Assembly (NCBI RefSeq): GCF_002109385.1
Contig: NZ_CP020814.1
Coordinates: 2,813,501-2,877,500 of the forward strand
Length of the DNA stretch: 64,000 nt
Source of the DNA: Halalkalibacter krulwichiae
GTDB lineage: Bacteria > Bacillota > Bacilli > Bacillales > Bacillaceae_D
Reading direction: 5' to 3'
The notes below the pieces were generated by a model. That model made no database searches and was not told the DNA's origin. It saw nothing but the letters and a program-made list of their open reading frames with translations. Shown here piece by piece: positions 47,577-57,228 of the stretch (the first letter of the stretch is position 1; every line of letters starts with the position of its first letter). The position numbers were made by a program, and so were the translations under genes.

Positions 47577-48101
47577 TTATCGTTGTTTACTTTTTAACCA
47601 AACAAAAGATAACTCAGACTGTTCTGATACAGATTCAAACACGAGTTCATATTCATCTAAATCATATACATACATCCAAAAGTCATCCATCTCATTATAA
47701 TCAATGCTATCAGGTGTCCCTAATAGCCGCTTTAGGTCTTTAAATGTTATACGTTCGTCCGAAATATCGCTTGCTATCGCCACACTTTTCTTTGTTTCAG
47801 GGTTAATAAAGAACGTAGCTTGACTGTACTCTAGGAAGATACCCCCCTCATAACTGCCTGTTGTTATTGGTACACCGAAAGATTCCCTAATGTCTTCTTC
47901 AGTTTCCCCTAATTTAGTGTTTGTAGGAATAAACACTCCGTCGTACCCTTTTTCAATCCACGAAAAAGATAAAAAGCTTTTTTGTTCAGAAGTACTTATA
48001 TGTCCTGCTGTAAAATCCACTTGTTGTTCAACAATCATATTGCCTTGTCCACAAGCTGTTAACAAAAAGAATACTACAAATAATAACCATTTTTTTTGCA
48101 T
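47577..48101 (-). CDS. lipoprotein of DUF4309/YjgB type
   Basis: A 174-aa lipoprotein (signal VVFFLLTACGQG). The body has a pattern LGETEEDIRESFGVP ... ITFKDLKRLLGTPDSIDYNEMDD with two similar G-x-P-x repeats, as in DUF4309 proteins. Role unknown. ATG 48101 (leader AGTAGGTGTCCT) starts at the signal peptide; the ORF upstream to 48137 is not needed. Confidence 0.7.
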   Translation of the reverse strand: MQKKWLLFVVFFLLTACGQGNMIVEQQVDFTAGHISTSEQKSFLSFSWIEKGYDGVFIPTNTKLGETEEDIRESFGVPITTGSYEGGIFLEYSQATFFINPETKKSVAIASDISDERITFKDLKRLLGTPDSIDYNEMDDFWMYVYDLDEYELVFESVSEQSELSFVWLKSKQR

Positions 48102-48206
48102 AGGACACCTACTTTCAAAAAACTTTCTCAATGTCATCCTTAACGAGGCCTTTATGTTTTATTCCATTTAGCATCAGATGATTCCTTGTTAAAATGAAAA
48201 GTTAAA

Positions 48207-48250
48207 AAAAAGATGACAAAAGGCCCTAGATTGTCTTTTGTCATCTTTTA
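48207..48250 (-). terminator. terminator of the second BCCT gene
   Basis: AAAGATGACAAAAG and CTTTTGTCATCTTT stem with a twelve-base loop, then TTTTTTT on the minus strand. Confidence 0.85.
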
Positions 48251-48255
48251 GCAGG

Positions 48256-49734
48256 TTATGTCTTTTTCATTTCCGTCTTAAAGATCTTCAGGATCCCGAT
48301 GCTCATCACAAGTAAGATAAAGGTTAACGGAAACGCACTTACAATAATCGCTGTTTGCAGCGCCTGCAAGCCTCCTGAAGCCATTAATACAATAGCAGAT
48401 GCTGATAAAATAAGGCCCCATGATATTTTAATAAAATTTGATGGATTCATACTTCCTTCTGTCGTTTGCATCCCTAATACAAATGTGGCCGAATCAGCTG
48501 ATGTAATGAAAAACGTCGTTATTAACAAAACGGTTACGACAGATAAGACTCCTCCAAATGGTAAATGCTCATAGACAAAGAACAAACCTGTCTCCAAACT
48601 TTGCTGTGCCACTTCTACTCCCTCAACTAAATCAAGATTAATACCTGTTCCTCCAAAAACACAGAACCAAAAAGCACAAACTAAAGTTGGAACAATTAAA
48701 ACAGCTATTGTAAACTCTCTTACCGTTCTTCCTTTTGAAACACGAGCAATAAACATACCAACAAAAGGAGACCAAGAAATCCACCAAGCCCAATAAAAAA
48801 TAGTCCACCCTTGAGTCCACTCTGCTCTCTGTTCATCAAACGGGAAAATCCTTAAGCCCATTTGAGGCAAATTCTGAATGTATTCACCTAATGTATGTGT
48901 AAATAGATTAAGTAAGAACAAAGTAGGACCAACAATTAGCATTGTGATTAGTAAAATGGTTGCAAGTATCATATTAGTATTACTCAAATATTTGATTCCA
49001 CGTTGAATACCTGTGCTTGCAGACAAAATAAACAACACGGTTATAATGGCAATAATGATCACTTGTACAGTAAAATTTACCGGTATATCCAACAAGTAAC
49101 CTAACCCTGCATTTATTTGTTGAGCACCAAGACCTAAGGATGCACAAACACCAAAAATGGTAGCGAAAACTGAAATAATATCAATTACATAACCAACTGG
49201 CCCCTTCACTTTATCTCCTAAAACAGGTGATAACGTTGCACTCATTAAACCAGGTGCTCCTCTTCTAAACTTAAAATAAGCTAGAGCCAAGGCAACTACT
49301 GCATATATAGCCCAAGCATGAAACCCCCAATGTAAGTAAGTATAACGTAGAGCAATTAAAGCTGATTGTTCTGTACTCCCTTCTCCGACAGGTGGTGCAG
49401 CATAATGTGACACCGGCTCAGATACTCCATAAAATAAAAGTCCAATCCCCATACCAGCGCTAAAGAGTAATGCAAACCAAGTGGCCCTACTAAATTCCGG
49501 GCGATCATGATCTTTTCCTAATTTAATTTTTCCATACTTACTAAAAATTAAAAAGAGCGTAAACAGTAAAAAGAAAGAGGCAGATAAATTATAAAACCAC
49601 CCAAAGGTACGTAAAAAGAAAGCTTGTGCAATGTTCATCATATTCCCTAGTTGATCAGGAAAGAAAGACCCCCATATGACAAAAAGCAAGGCAATAACTG
49701 CTGAAATTTTATACGTAATAGTTAAATTTTTCAT
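48256..49734 (-). CDS. second BCCT-family transporter
   Basis: A 492-aa paralogue of the transporter at 23563-25179 with the same signatures (GMGIGLLFYGVSEPVSHY, FYWAWWISWSPFVGMF, SKGRTVREF) but without the charged C-terminal helix. Import of betaine-type solutes with sodium is the family role; specificity is unknown. GAGGAGCTGACACATCA precedes ATG. It forms a single-gene unit with its own terminator and is flanked by a MscS gene on the same strand. Confidence 0.9.
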   Translation of the reverse strand: MKNLTITYKISAVIALLFVIWGSFFPDQLGNMMNIAQAFFLRTFGWFYNLSASFFLLFTLFLIFSKYGKIKLGKDHDRPEFSRATWFALLFSAGMGIGLLFYGVSEPVSHYAAPPVGEGSTEQSALIALRYTYLHWGFHAWAIYAVVALALAYFKFRRGAPGLMSATLSPVLGDKVKGPVGYVIDIISVFATIFGVCASLGLGAQQINAGLGYLLDIPVNFTVQVIIIAIITVLFILSASTGIQRGIKYLSNTNMILATILLITMLIVGPTLFLLNLFTHTLGEYIQNLPQMGLRIFPFDEQRAEWTQGWTIFYWAWWISWSPFVGMFIARVSKGRTVREFTIAVLIVPTLVCAFWFCVFGGTGINLDLVEGVEVAQQSLETGLFFVYEHLPFGGVLSVVTVLLITTFFITSADSATFVLGMQTTEGSMNPSNFIKISWGLILSASAIVLMASGGLQALQTAIIVSAFPLTFILLVMSIGILKIFKTEMKKT

Positions 49735-49839
49735 TGATGTGTCAGCTCCTCTGTATATCTAGGTTGCAACAATTCTTCCCGAAATATTTATTAAGGTCCC
49801 ATATTTCTCTTTCACCCTTCTTCTCTTTCACACTAAATA

Positions 49840-49878
49840 GAAAGAAGACTGAAACAATAAAGTTCCAGTCTTCTTTCT
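49840..49878 (-). terminator. terminator of the MscS-like gene
   Basis: AAAGAAGACTG and CAGTCTTCTTT arms around a loop of about 15 bases. Confidence 0.75.
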
Positions 49879-49889
49879 ATAAGTCACAG

Positions 49890-51014
49890 CTATTTATTTG
49901 TATTTCGCTCTAATGCATATTCATTAAAATCATTTTGATTGGAATTTTCTACGTAAATGCTTCTGCTCGGAAAGGCAATCGAAACATTTTCGTCTTCTAA
50001 TATTTTCATTATTTGAAAATTGATATTCTCTTTCACCCTAAACCATTCTGTCCAAGCAATTGTTTTCGTGAAAAAGTATACAAAAATGTCTAAGCTCGAG
50101 TTATTAAACGAATCGAATCGGACCATGATTAAGTCTTGATCTACCTCCTCATGATGACGAAGGACTTCTTCAATTCTTCTAGCACATCTCTCAAGCTTTT
50201 CACGTGGTGTTGAATAAGTCAATCCAATTGAAAACGTAACCCTTCGTTTCCCCATTTCTGACCAGTTCGTTATCGGTTCATTAGCTAGTGTAGAATTGGG
50301 AATCGTGACGACTGAATCAGCAAAAGTACGAATTTGTGTACTTCTAAAACTAATATCTTCGACCGTCCCTTCTACCGAAGGCGTTTGAATCCAATCGCCC
50401 TTTGAGAATGGTTTTTCCGTAATAATAATGATCCCACCAAAGAAATTACCAATTGTATCTTGAGCAGCAAGAGCAAAAGCTAGTCCCCCAAGGCCAAGCC
50501 CTGCAATAAATCCACTAATCTCATAACCCCACTCACTGGCAATGACCACAATTGTTAGCGCGATAACAGCAAAACGCAAGATCTTGGAAATGAATGGTAT
50601 TAGCATGCTATCTTCATCAATTTCCATATTACGAGCAAGGCGAAACAAAGCCATTGAATGCTCCGACGTATAATTGTACAAACCCCAACCTAGTAAAATA
50701 ATGATAATTGATCGATAAAGATGTTCAACAAAATCAATTGTTGTAAAATGAAATGGCAAATACATCAATGCCAAATATGTACCTAGTACGATCCAGAAAA
50801 CACGCAACGGTCTTTCAAAAGATAACAAAATATTAGTGAACAGTGCAGTTGGTGTTTTTCGCAATGTCGCTAATACAATTTTAAAGATATACCTAGTAAA
50901 TATTTTCCTAAATAATAAAAACACTGAGAAGATCGCAATTGCTACACCTATATGGTTCCATTCAATTCGACCCAATGAAAGTAGAAACGCATCCCATTTC
51001 CAATTATTCTCCAT
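49890..51014 (-). CDS. MscS-family mechanosensitive ion channel
   Basis: A 374-aa channel protein with four to five N-terminal helices, then the conserved pore helix/TM3 GFIAGLGLGGLAFALAAQDT and NFFGGIIIITEKPFSKGDWI, and a beta domain with SVEGTVEDISFRSTQIRTFADS. A longer type than YkuT, resembling B. subtilis YhdY. GGTGGGGTTTAG precedes ATG. Having two MscS genes and two BCCT genes in one window suits a cell that meets osmotic shifts. Confidence 0.9.
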   Translation of the reverse strand: MENNWKWDAFLLSLGRIEWNHIGVAIAIFSVFLLFRKIFTRYIFKIVLATLRKTPTALFTNILLSFERPLRVFWIVLGTYLALMYLPFHFTTIDFVEHLYRSIIIILLGWGLYNYTSEHSMALFRLARNMEIDEDSMLIPFISKILRFAVIALTIVVIASEWGYEISGFIAGLGLGGLAFALAAQDTIGNFFGGIIIITEKPFSKGDWIQTPSVEGTVEDISFRSTQIRTFADSVVTIPNSTLANEPITNWSEMGKRRVTFSIGLTYSTPREKLERCARRIEEVLRHHEEVDQDLIMVRFDSFNNSSLDIFVYFFTKTIAWTEWFRVKENINFQIMKILEDENVSIAFPSRSIYVENSNQNDFNEYALERNTNK

Positions 51015-51100
51015 CTAAACCCCACCTTACATCTTCATATTCTATCACAGGCAGGACATATTTTTATAGAAAAAAACTTTAAAACATTATGGTTTTGCCA

Positions 51101-51343
51101 CTATTTATTCGAAATGTTCAAAGAGGCCGTTGAATGATTTTTCACTTTTACAACATCTCCAAATTCAGACCATTCTTTACTTATCTCATATAATCCATTT
51201 ATTAATTGAGTGCCATCAAACGTACTTACTTTCGATCGGAAATCTTTCCTAAACTGAGAACCTTTATCTGTTGTGAAAAAGTATACACTTGCCGCACCAA
51301 TGACTCCCCCTATTAAAGCACTTATGACATATCGGTTATTCAC
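51101..51343 (-). CDS. small membrane-anchored protein, YtxH-like
   Basis: An 80-aa protein with one N-terminal helix containing the glycine pattern ISALIGGVIGAASVYFFTT and a soluble K/S-rich tail, as in general-stress YtxH-type proteins. No enzymatic motif. GTG 51343 is used (AAAGGTGG then nine bases); ATG 51352 immediately abuts the ribosome site. Function unknown. Confidence 0.65.
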   Translation of the reverse strand: MNNRYVISALIGGVIGAASVYFFTTDKGSQFRKDFRSKVSTFDGTQLINGLYEISKEWSEFGDVVKVKNHSTASLNISNK

Positions 51344-51444
51344 TAAAAACATCCACCTTTCTTATTCGGTAATAAATGAAATCAAACGGTGAAACGCTAA
51401 TATGGTACAATCGAATTACTTAGAAAACAGTGAGGAGGGTTTTT

Positions 51445-51588
51445 TTGAGCTTAAAATCAAAAATTTATAAGATGCTTAGAATTTGGAATGATATTGATGC
51501 GATTCGTAAAGGACGAATAGGAAAAAGAGTCGGGCGTCGCGTTGTCGGCCGTGCCTCTGGGAAAGCCATCCGCAAACTCTTTAAATAA
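51445..51588 (+). CDS. small arginine/lysine-rich conserved-looking peptide
   Basis: A 47-aa peptide from TTG 51445 with a GTGAGGAGGG ribosome site. Sequence features: SKIYKMLRIWNDIDAIRKGR and then GKRVGRRVVGRASGKAIRKL. It is highly basic with GK/GR repeats, a pattern I know from small unnamed Bacillus proteins. Too short for routine gene calls. It may bind nucleic acid, but that is a guess. It is divergent from the YtxH-like gene. Confidence 0.65.
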   Translation: MSLKSKIYKMLRIWNDIDAIRKGRIGKRVGRRVVGRASGKAIRKLFK

Positions 51589-51703
51589 AATGAACTAACA
51601 GCCTATAGTGTGGTCCATCTTAAATAGTATTATCCAATTTTTTCATCCCTCTCTAAATGAAGAGACTGGCCGAAAAGTTCGAATCAGTGATAGTAATGGT
51701 TTC

Positions 51704-51746
51704 GGGGGCGTCCAAAAGGTCAAACTATACCTTTTGAGACGCCCCC
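51704..51746. other. strong GC-rich hairpin without T tract
   Basis: GGGGGCGTC-c-AAAAGGT (51704-51720) pairs with ACCTTTT-ga-GACGCCCCC (51729-51746) around an eight-base loop, between the small basic gene and the DUF4025-like gene. No clear T run on either side. Confidence 0.65.
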
Positions 51747-51754
51747 TTTGATGG

Positions 51755-51946
51755 TTATTTATTGCTGTTTACATCCTTTTCTTTCTCGGCATCTATTGTA
51801 CCTTCCATGTAAGCATCACTTACTTGTTCATGTGTGGTTGCTAGCCCTTTTTCTACTTCATTAGAACTTTGATAATCCTCAGGCTGATATGAATGCTCTG
51901 CTACTTCTTGAGTTTTATTTGCTTGTTGGTTATTCTTTTCAGACAA
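51755..51946 (-). CDS. small acidic DUF4025 (YozQ-like) protein
   Basis: A 63-aa acidic, Gln/Glu-rich protein with the core YQPEDYQSSNEVEKGLATTH and EQVSDAYMEGTID, which fits YozQ-like DUF4025. TTG 51946 lies eight bases after GGGAGG; TTG 51952 is too close. Function unknown. Confidence 0.7.
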   Translation of the reverse strand: MSEKNNQQANKTQEVAEHSYQPEDYQSSNEVEKGLATTHEQVSDAYMEGTIDAEKEKDVNSNK

Positions 51947-52005
51947 GTTCAACGCCTCCCTTAGAAGCTATTATGTACTAATCCATTACTAATTATGAGA
52001 CTTTC

Positions 52006-52155
52006 TTAATGGTATACTTCCTCATTTCGATTCCTTTTGTCATCTTTGTTCGATTGTTTACTTAGCCATTTAATAAATAACCTTTCATGTTTAGTCGTTT
52101 TTCTTGTTAAACTTTTCTCAAAAGAACGCCGTAATTTAGGATAACTGTCATTCAA
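52006..52155 (-). CDS. hypothetical 49-aa basic protein
   Basis: A short frame from TTG 52155 with a very strong AGGAGGAGAGTAAC leader. The product is basic and probably helical (SYPKLRRSFEKSLTRKT then KHERLFIKWLSKQ). No family recognised. Good ribosome site and placement between two same-strand genes make it likely real. Confidence 0.55.
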   Translation of the reverse strand: MNDSYPKLRRSFEKSLTRKTTKHERLFIKWLSKQSNKDDKRNRNEEVYH

Positions 52156-52256
52156 GTTACTCTCCTCCTAATTTTCTACTATTTCCCTTTACCCACTATT
52201 TCGAAAACCAACCAAAAAACTGCTCACATACGTAAACAGTTTTTTGAATCAATCAC

Positions 52257-53144
52257 TTATGCATTTTTTCTTGTTGTCCCGACTTTTGTCTTATTCGAAG
52301 CAGTTGATTCTGTTGTTGATTTCTTTGTTGTCGATTTCTTCTTCCTTGTAGCAGGCTTTTTTGTTTTAGTTTTATCAAGCGATGCTTGTAAGGCAGACAT
52401 TAAATCAGTCACATTTGAGGCTGCTTGTGCTGGTTTCTTTTCCGTTGTAGTCACCGTATGCTTGCCAGTTTTCTTTTCTTCAATTAAATCCATTAATGCT
52501 GTTCGATAATCATCGTTATATTTATTCGGATCAAATGTAGTTGTAAGTTGATCAACGAGCATTAAAGCAGTATCAAGCTCTTTCTGAACAACCAACTGTT
52601 CAGCAGGAACATTCGGTACGTCTTCAACGTGTCTTACTTCATCAGGAAAATGAATGGTCTCCATTAGTAACGTATTTTGATATACCCTTACAATCGCCAG
52701 TTGTTCTTTTGAACGGATAATTATTTTTGCTATCCCAATTTTACCTGACTCTACTAAGGCTTTTCTTAATAATGAATAAGCTTTCGCACCACCATTATCT
52801 GGAGCAATAAAATAACTTTTCTCGAAATAAATAGGATCAATTTCCTCTAATTTCACAAAATCAATGATTTCTACTGCTTTATCTTCATTTTCTTTTTTTA
52901 ATTTTTCTAATTCCTCATCGTCTAACACGACAAATTTATTTTTTGCATATTCATAAGCCTTTACAATATCTTCATTTTTCACTTCTTGGTCACACCCAGG
53001 ACAGACCTTTTGATAACTGATTGGCGTATGACATTCTTTATGCAATTGCCTTAGCTTAATATCTTTGTTTTCTGTCGCTGTATGAAGTTTGATTGGGATG
53101 TTTACAAGCCCGAAACTGATACTACCTTTCCAAACTGTATGCAT
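52257..53144 (-). CDS. ku: Ku, DNA end-binding protein of non-homologous end joining
   Basis: A 295-aa homodimeric Ku that encircles DNA ends and recruits LigD. The start MHTVWKGSISFGLVNIPIKL is the bacterial Ku opening, followed by the beta-barrel core and a C-terminal tail (about 235-295) of Lys/Thr/Ala runs such as KKPATRKKKSTTKKSTTE, which aids DNA sliding and ligase recruitment. AGTAGGTGATTCGTT precedes ATG. Divergent from ligD; the B. subtilis equivalents are ykoV and ykoU, active in spores. Confidence 0.97.
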   Translation of the reverse strand: MHTVWKGSISFGLVNIPIKLHTATENKDIKLRQLHKECHTPISYQKVCPGCDQEVKNEDIVKAYEYAKNKFVVLDDEELEKLKKENEDKAVEIIDFVKLEEIDPIYFEKSYFIAPDNGGAKAYSLLRKALVESGKIGIAKIIIRSKEQLAIVRVYQNTLLMETIHFPDEVRHVEDVPNVPAEQLVVQKELDTALMLVDQLTTTFDPNKYNDDYRTALMDLIEEKKTGKHTVTTTEKKPAQAASNVTDLMSALQASLDKTKTKKPATRKKKSTTKKSTTESTASNKTKVGTTRKNA

Positions 53145-53261
53145 AACGAATCACCTACTTTTTTTCTTAATGTGCAATAATTTCTCTTCTTTTATGTATG
53201 TAACTAAGCAAAGTGTTTACGCTAATGTTATAACTTTTAAAAAGGAAAGTAGGTAGAAATA

Positions 53262-55099
53262 GTGAAACCTATGCTGTTATCACCTGCAATCGATTTACCA
53301 CCTGAAGAAGGATGGTTATTCGAAACAAAATACGATGGATTTCGATGTCTATTAGTCTGGGAACAGAAAACCCCACAACTTTTAAGTCGAAATGAAAAGA
53401 TATTAAACAAGCAATTTCCTGAAATTATTAGCTTTTGTGAAACCATTTATCCTACGATCAAATCCTTACTTCCTATTGTTCTTGATGGTGAACTAGTCTA
53501 CTTATTAAATAATCATCATAGTGATTTCAAACAAGTTCAACTTAGAGGACGGATGAAAACAATTTCTGTCATTAGCAAACATGCTGCAAGTTTCCCGTGC
53601 CACCTTGTAGTTTTCGACTTACTAAAAAAAGAAGGAACCTCGCTATCTAATGAGCACCTACTAATTAGGAAAAAAGAATTAAAAACGCTATTTAACTCTT
53701 TACATTTACCCGTTACATTGAATTATGGAAATAATGCAAGATTACAAATGATCGTAAGTGAAAACAATAGCAAAAAGTTATGGGAAAAGGTTCAATCATA
53801 TAATGGTGAAGGAGTGATCGCTAAAAGAGAAACAAGCATTTGGGAAGGAGGCAGACGAACAAATAACTGGCTAAAAATCAAGAATTATCGATATGTTTCT
53901 GTTTGCTTAACAAAGTATGATCAGAAAAATGGTTATTTTCACGGCTCCATTTTTAAAATTGATCAATTAGTGGATGTAGTTATTTTTAAACACGGACTCT
54001 CTAAAGAGGAAGAAAAAACCTTGCAAAACTTTTTCAAAACAAATGGTGAGAAAGGATCTGACACAACATGGGAGTTAGAACCATCTATTTGTGTGAAAGT
54101 CGCGTGTATAGATTTTGATGGAAAACAACTCAGGGAACCACATTTTCATACATTCAATTTTGAAATAGAACCAAGTGAATGTACATGGGAAGCAATGTTA
54201 CGACAACTTCACCCATTACCACAATCGATCGCCGTTACAAATCCCGAAAAGCCAATTTGGCCAAAACATTCTATAAATAAAGATGATTACTTGCTCTATT
54301 TGCAAAAGGTCTCCCCTTATCTCTTACCCTTTTTAAAAGAAAGATTACTAACTGTGATTCGTTATCCACACGGCGCAACAGATGAACATTTTTATCAAAA
54401 GCATCGTCCTGACTACGCACCTTCTTTTATAGACACCGAACTTGTTGAAGACATTAATTACATCGTCTGTAATAAAATAGACACACTTCTCTGGTTAGGA
54501 AATCAATTAGCATTAGAGTTTCATATACCATTTCAAACAAGAACCACTGCTAACCCAACAGAAATTGTCTTTGATTTAGATCCACCTTCTGTGAATGAGT
54601 TTTCATTAGCAATTGAAGCAGCCTTACAAATGAAAGCTATTTTTGATCAATTTAACCTTGTGTCATTTGTAAAAACATCTGGTGGGAAGGGATTGCAACT
54701 ATATATTCCCTTGCCAGAAAATCAGTTCAGTTATCAAGAAACCCGTTTATTTACACAATTTGTTTGTGACTTTTTATGCGAACAACAACCTAATTGGTTT
54801 ACGACCGAACGACTAAAAAAAAATAGAGGGAATAAATTATACCTTGATTATATTCAGCATGATGAAGGAAAGACAATCATAGCACCGTATTCCCCCGCGG
54901 AAGTGATTTAGGGCAAATTGCCACACCTTTGCAATGGAATGAGGTAAACGAATCATTAAAGCCCTCATTTTTCTCCTTACCTGCAGTAATGGAGAGGTTA
55001 GACAAACTGGGCGACCCTTTTCTTCAACTAAGGCAATTGTCTAGTCAAGCTGCATTTGGTCAAGTAATTAAGCAATTATCAGACTTAGTAAATAAATGA
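53262..55099 (+). pseudogene. ligD: ATP-dependent DNA ligase/polymerase LigD (frameshifted near the 3' end)
   Basis: GTG 53262 (leader AGTAGGTAGAAATA) starts a ligase domain (adenylated lysine K23 in FETKYDGFR, and GEGVIAKRE), then a polymerase/primase domain with VFDLDPPSV and IIAPYSP. As in Bacillus LigD there is no nuclease domain. The first frame stops at 54911 after YSPAEVI, but adding one C to the CCCCC at 54892-54896 gives YSPRGSDLGQIATPLQWNEV and an open frame to TGA 55097-55099, a complete 612-aa protein. Probably a base-calling error; if real, the last 60 or so residues are lost. Confidence 0.9.
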
Positions 55100-55129
55100 G
55101 CCGGCATGATTACTCCCACGCCGGCTCAT
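55099..55129. terminator. hairpin between ligD and the nitroreductase gene
   Basis: GAGCCGGC and GCCGGCTC arms around a loop of about 14 bases; convergent genes share it. Confidence 0.75.
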
Positions 55130-55140
55130 TTGAAAAATTA

Positions 55141-55809
55141 TTAAATCCAAGTAACTATCTCATTCAGCTCTTTTCGCGTTTTCGGTCTAGGCTCTGCTGC
55201 ACGATATCCAAAGGCTACCATCATCGATACATCAAAATGATCATCTTCTAATAACCCTTTTTCCTCTAATAAGTTATGGACGAGTTGGTAATCAAACCCT
55301 TCAATTGGACATGAATCAATGCCAATGTGAGCAGCAGCTGTCATCATATTAGCTAAAGCAATATAGGTTTGCTTACAAGACCAATCAAAAATCGAACGTT
55401 CATCATCAAGTAAACCAAACTTCTCTTGAAAATTTCTGTATCTATTCGGAATTTCCTTAATAACCTCTTCTGGAAAACCTTTAACGGTTCTCAGATGGTT
55501 CGTAATATAGTTAGAGTCAAACCTTACATCTTTACTCGTCCGAGCAAGAATAATAACAAAATGACTTGCCGTTGGTAACTGTCCGGCAGCTCCCCAAGCA
55601 ATTTCTTTGAGTTCTTCTCTGAACTCTTGATTTTGAACGACAATAAACTTCCAAGGCTCTATTCCAATCGAGCTTGGAGATAACCTAGCTGTCTCTAAAA
55701 TAAACTGAAAGTCTTCATCTGAGATTTTCTTAGTCGAATCAAATTGTTTTGTCGCATGTCTAAAATGAAATGCATCAAGTATTTGTTTTTTTACATTTCC
55801 CTTCTCCAC
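55141..55809 (-). CDS. NAD(P)H-dependent nitroreductase family flavoprotein
   Basis: A 222-aa FMN enzyme resembling B. subtilis YfkO. The RHATKQFD motif near residue 17 (FMN phosphate contact), LSPSSIGIEPWKFIVV and the C-terminal GYRAAEPRPKTRK are visible. These reduce nitroaromatics or quinones. GTG 55809 lies eight bases after GGAG. A single-gene unit convergent to ligD. Confidence 0.88.
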   Translation of the reverse strand: MEKGNVKKQILDAFHFRHATKQFDSTKKISDEDFQFILETARLSPSSIGIEPWKFIVVQNQEFREELKEIAWGAAGQLPTASHFVIILARTSKDVRFDSNYITNHLRTVKGFPEEVIKEIPNRYRNFQEKFGLLDDERSIFDWSCKQTYIALANMMTAAAHIGIDSCPIEGFDYQLVHNLLEEKGLLEDDHFDVSMMVAFGYRAAEPRPKTRKELNEIVTWI

Positions 55810-55881
55810 CTACAACACTCCTATCCTATTAATGATAGGATGTATCGTATCATAATCAATAGAGCGAAACAAATAGAATGA

Positions 55882-56958
55882 TTATGTTTCATTTCTAAAC
55901 ATTACTTTCGCTAAAGCAATGGCTGAAAACCCTGCCGTTAATTTTCCGATCATCATAGCAAACACCATTTCCTGCTGTATTCCTGCAACAAACCCTAAAT
56001 GCCCTCCTAATACAAAAGCACCGCTAACAGCAAATGCAACGTTGATTACTTTCCCTTTATTATCCATCTCTTTTAAAATCGTAAACATTGGGATGACGTG
56101 TGCTAAAGAAGCAATTATTCCCGTAGTTGCGGTTTCACTGACCCCTAAAATCTTTCCTATCTTTTTCAAACGACTATGAAATATCTTTTGGATAAAGGCG
56201 ATCATCGGAAAGGCCCCAGCTAATACGATGACAATCATCCCAACTACTTGAATTCCTTCATCAAGCGGAATTAAATTCGGAATGACTGTAATTCCTGTCA
56301 ATGTTTCGATTATATTGGCTGTTAATCCAACAATGGCTACTATCTCAATTGCCTTACCAAAAAAGCGGAATCCTTTTATCATGAGAGTAGTTGCTTTCCA
56401 CAACCCATATGCTATACAAAGTGAAAAGATCATTGCCGGAATCAAATTTAATAAAATCATAATTAAATTAAATCCTGCTATTAGCCCGCCAATGAGGCAG
56501 CCAATTGGTATCGTAATAATCCCTACTAAAATACCTTTTGCAAAAAAAGGTTGATCTTCTTTCCGGATCATTCCAAGAGCAATTGGTATCGTAAATACAA
56601 TTGTAGGTCCCATCATCGTCCCTAGAAAAACCCAAGCAAACAGTTCAGCATCTTTATTATGAGACATTTCTACAGCTAAAGCGTAGCCCCCCATATCCAG
56701 TGCTAACATCATATTTGCAAAAGTAGCAGGATCTGCCCCTACCAACCCAAAGATCGGTTCCACAATAGGAGTAAGACCTCTGGCAATTACCGGTGCAAGC
56801 GAAACAATACCTACCATCGCAAGCGTTAAAGGACCCATTGCCATAAAAGCATCTGTAAAGCCTTGTCCGAAACCCCACCTATTACCAAAGCATTTATCAA
56901 TAGCCCCTATAATTAAAAATACAACCATGATATATAGTATAATTTCATTAATCCCCAT
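55882..56958 (-). CDS. eutH: EutH-like ethanolamine permease
   Basis: A 358-aa membrane protein with ten or more helices. EutH signatures: MALDMGGYALAVEMSHN (near 85-100) and GAFVLGGHLGFVAGI near the end. In enteric bacteria EutH imports ethanolamine at low pH or concentration, beside genes for eut enzymes and microcompartment shells. None of these are present here. It is flanked by a nitroreductase and by a yjcZ-like gene. AAGAGGACTTAAT precedes ATG. Confidence 0.88.
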   Translation of the reverse strand: MGINEIILYIMVVFLIIGAIDKCFGNRWGFGQGFTDAFMAMGPLTLAMVGIVSLAPVIARGLTPIVEPIFGLVGADPATFANMMLALDMGGYALAVEMSHNKDAELFAWVFLGTMMGPTIVFTIPIALGMIRKEDQPFFAKGILVGIITIPIGCLIGGLIAGFNLIMILLNLIPAMIFSLCIAYGLWKATTLMIKGFRFFGKAIEIVAIVGLTANIIETLTGITVIPNLIPLDEGIQVVGMIVIVLAGAFPMIAFIQKIFHSRLKKIGKILGVSETATTGIIASLAHVIPMFTILKEMDNKGKVINVAFAVSGAFVLGGHLGFVAGIQQEMVFAMMIGKLTAGFSAIALAKVMFRNET

Positions 56959-57078
56959 ATTAAGTCCTCTTTACTATTTTCTTTATTTCTACTTCCTCAA
57001 ATTCCACAGTTACCTAGTACACGTTCACCAAACAACGCATATTGTGTATTAACCCTCCTTTTGAAAGGTGGTGTTGTT

Positions 57079-57221
57079 ATGGGTTACTACGGTCCATGGT
57101 ATAGAGGCTACGGATACTGCTGCCCCCTCCACCGAGACGTTATGGTACAGGGTTTGGGTTCGCGCTAATTGTAGTCCTTGTAATTCTCCTCATTATTCTT
57201 GGTGCCAGTTGCTATAAGTAA
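57079..57221 (+). pseudogene. YjcZ-family small membrane peptide, frameshifted
   Basis: Start ATG 57079 (leader AAAGGTGG) gives MGYYGPWYRGYGYCCP, then the frame is lost. From the next frame the sequence reads [20 protein letters not shown], the hallmark YjcZ helix. Inserting one C in CCCCC (57123-57127) joins them as CCPPPPRRYGTGFG, a 47-aa peptide typical of the family. It is thus likely intact but mis-called, or a recent pseudogene. Confidence 0.85.
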
Positions 57222-57228
57222 CGTTAGT

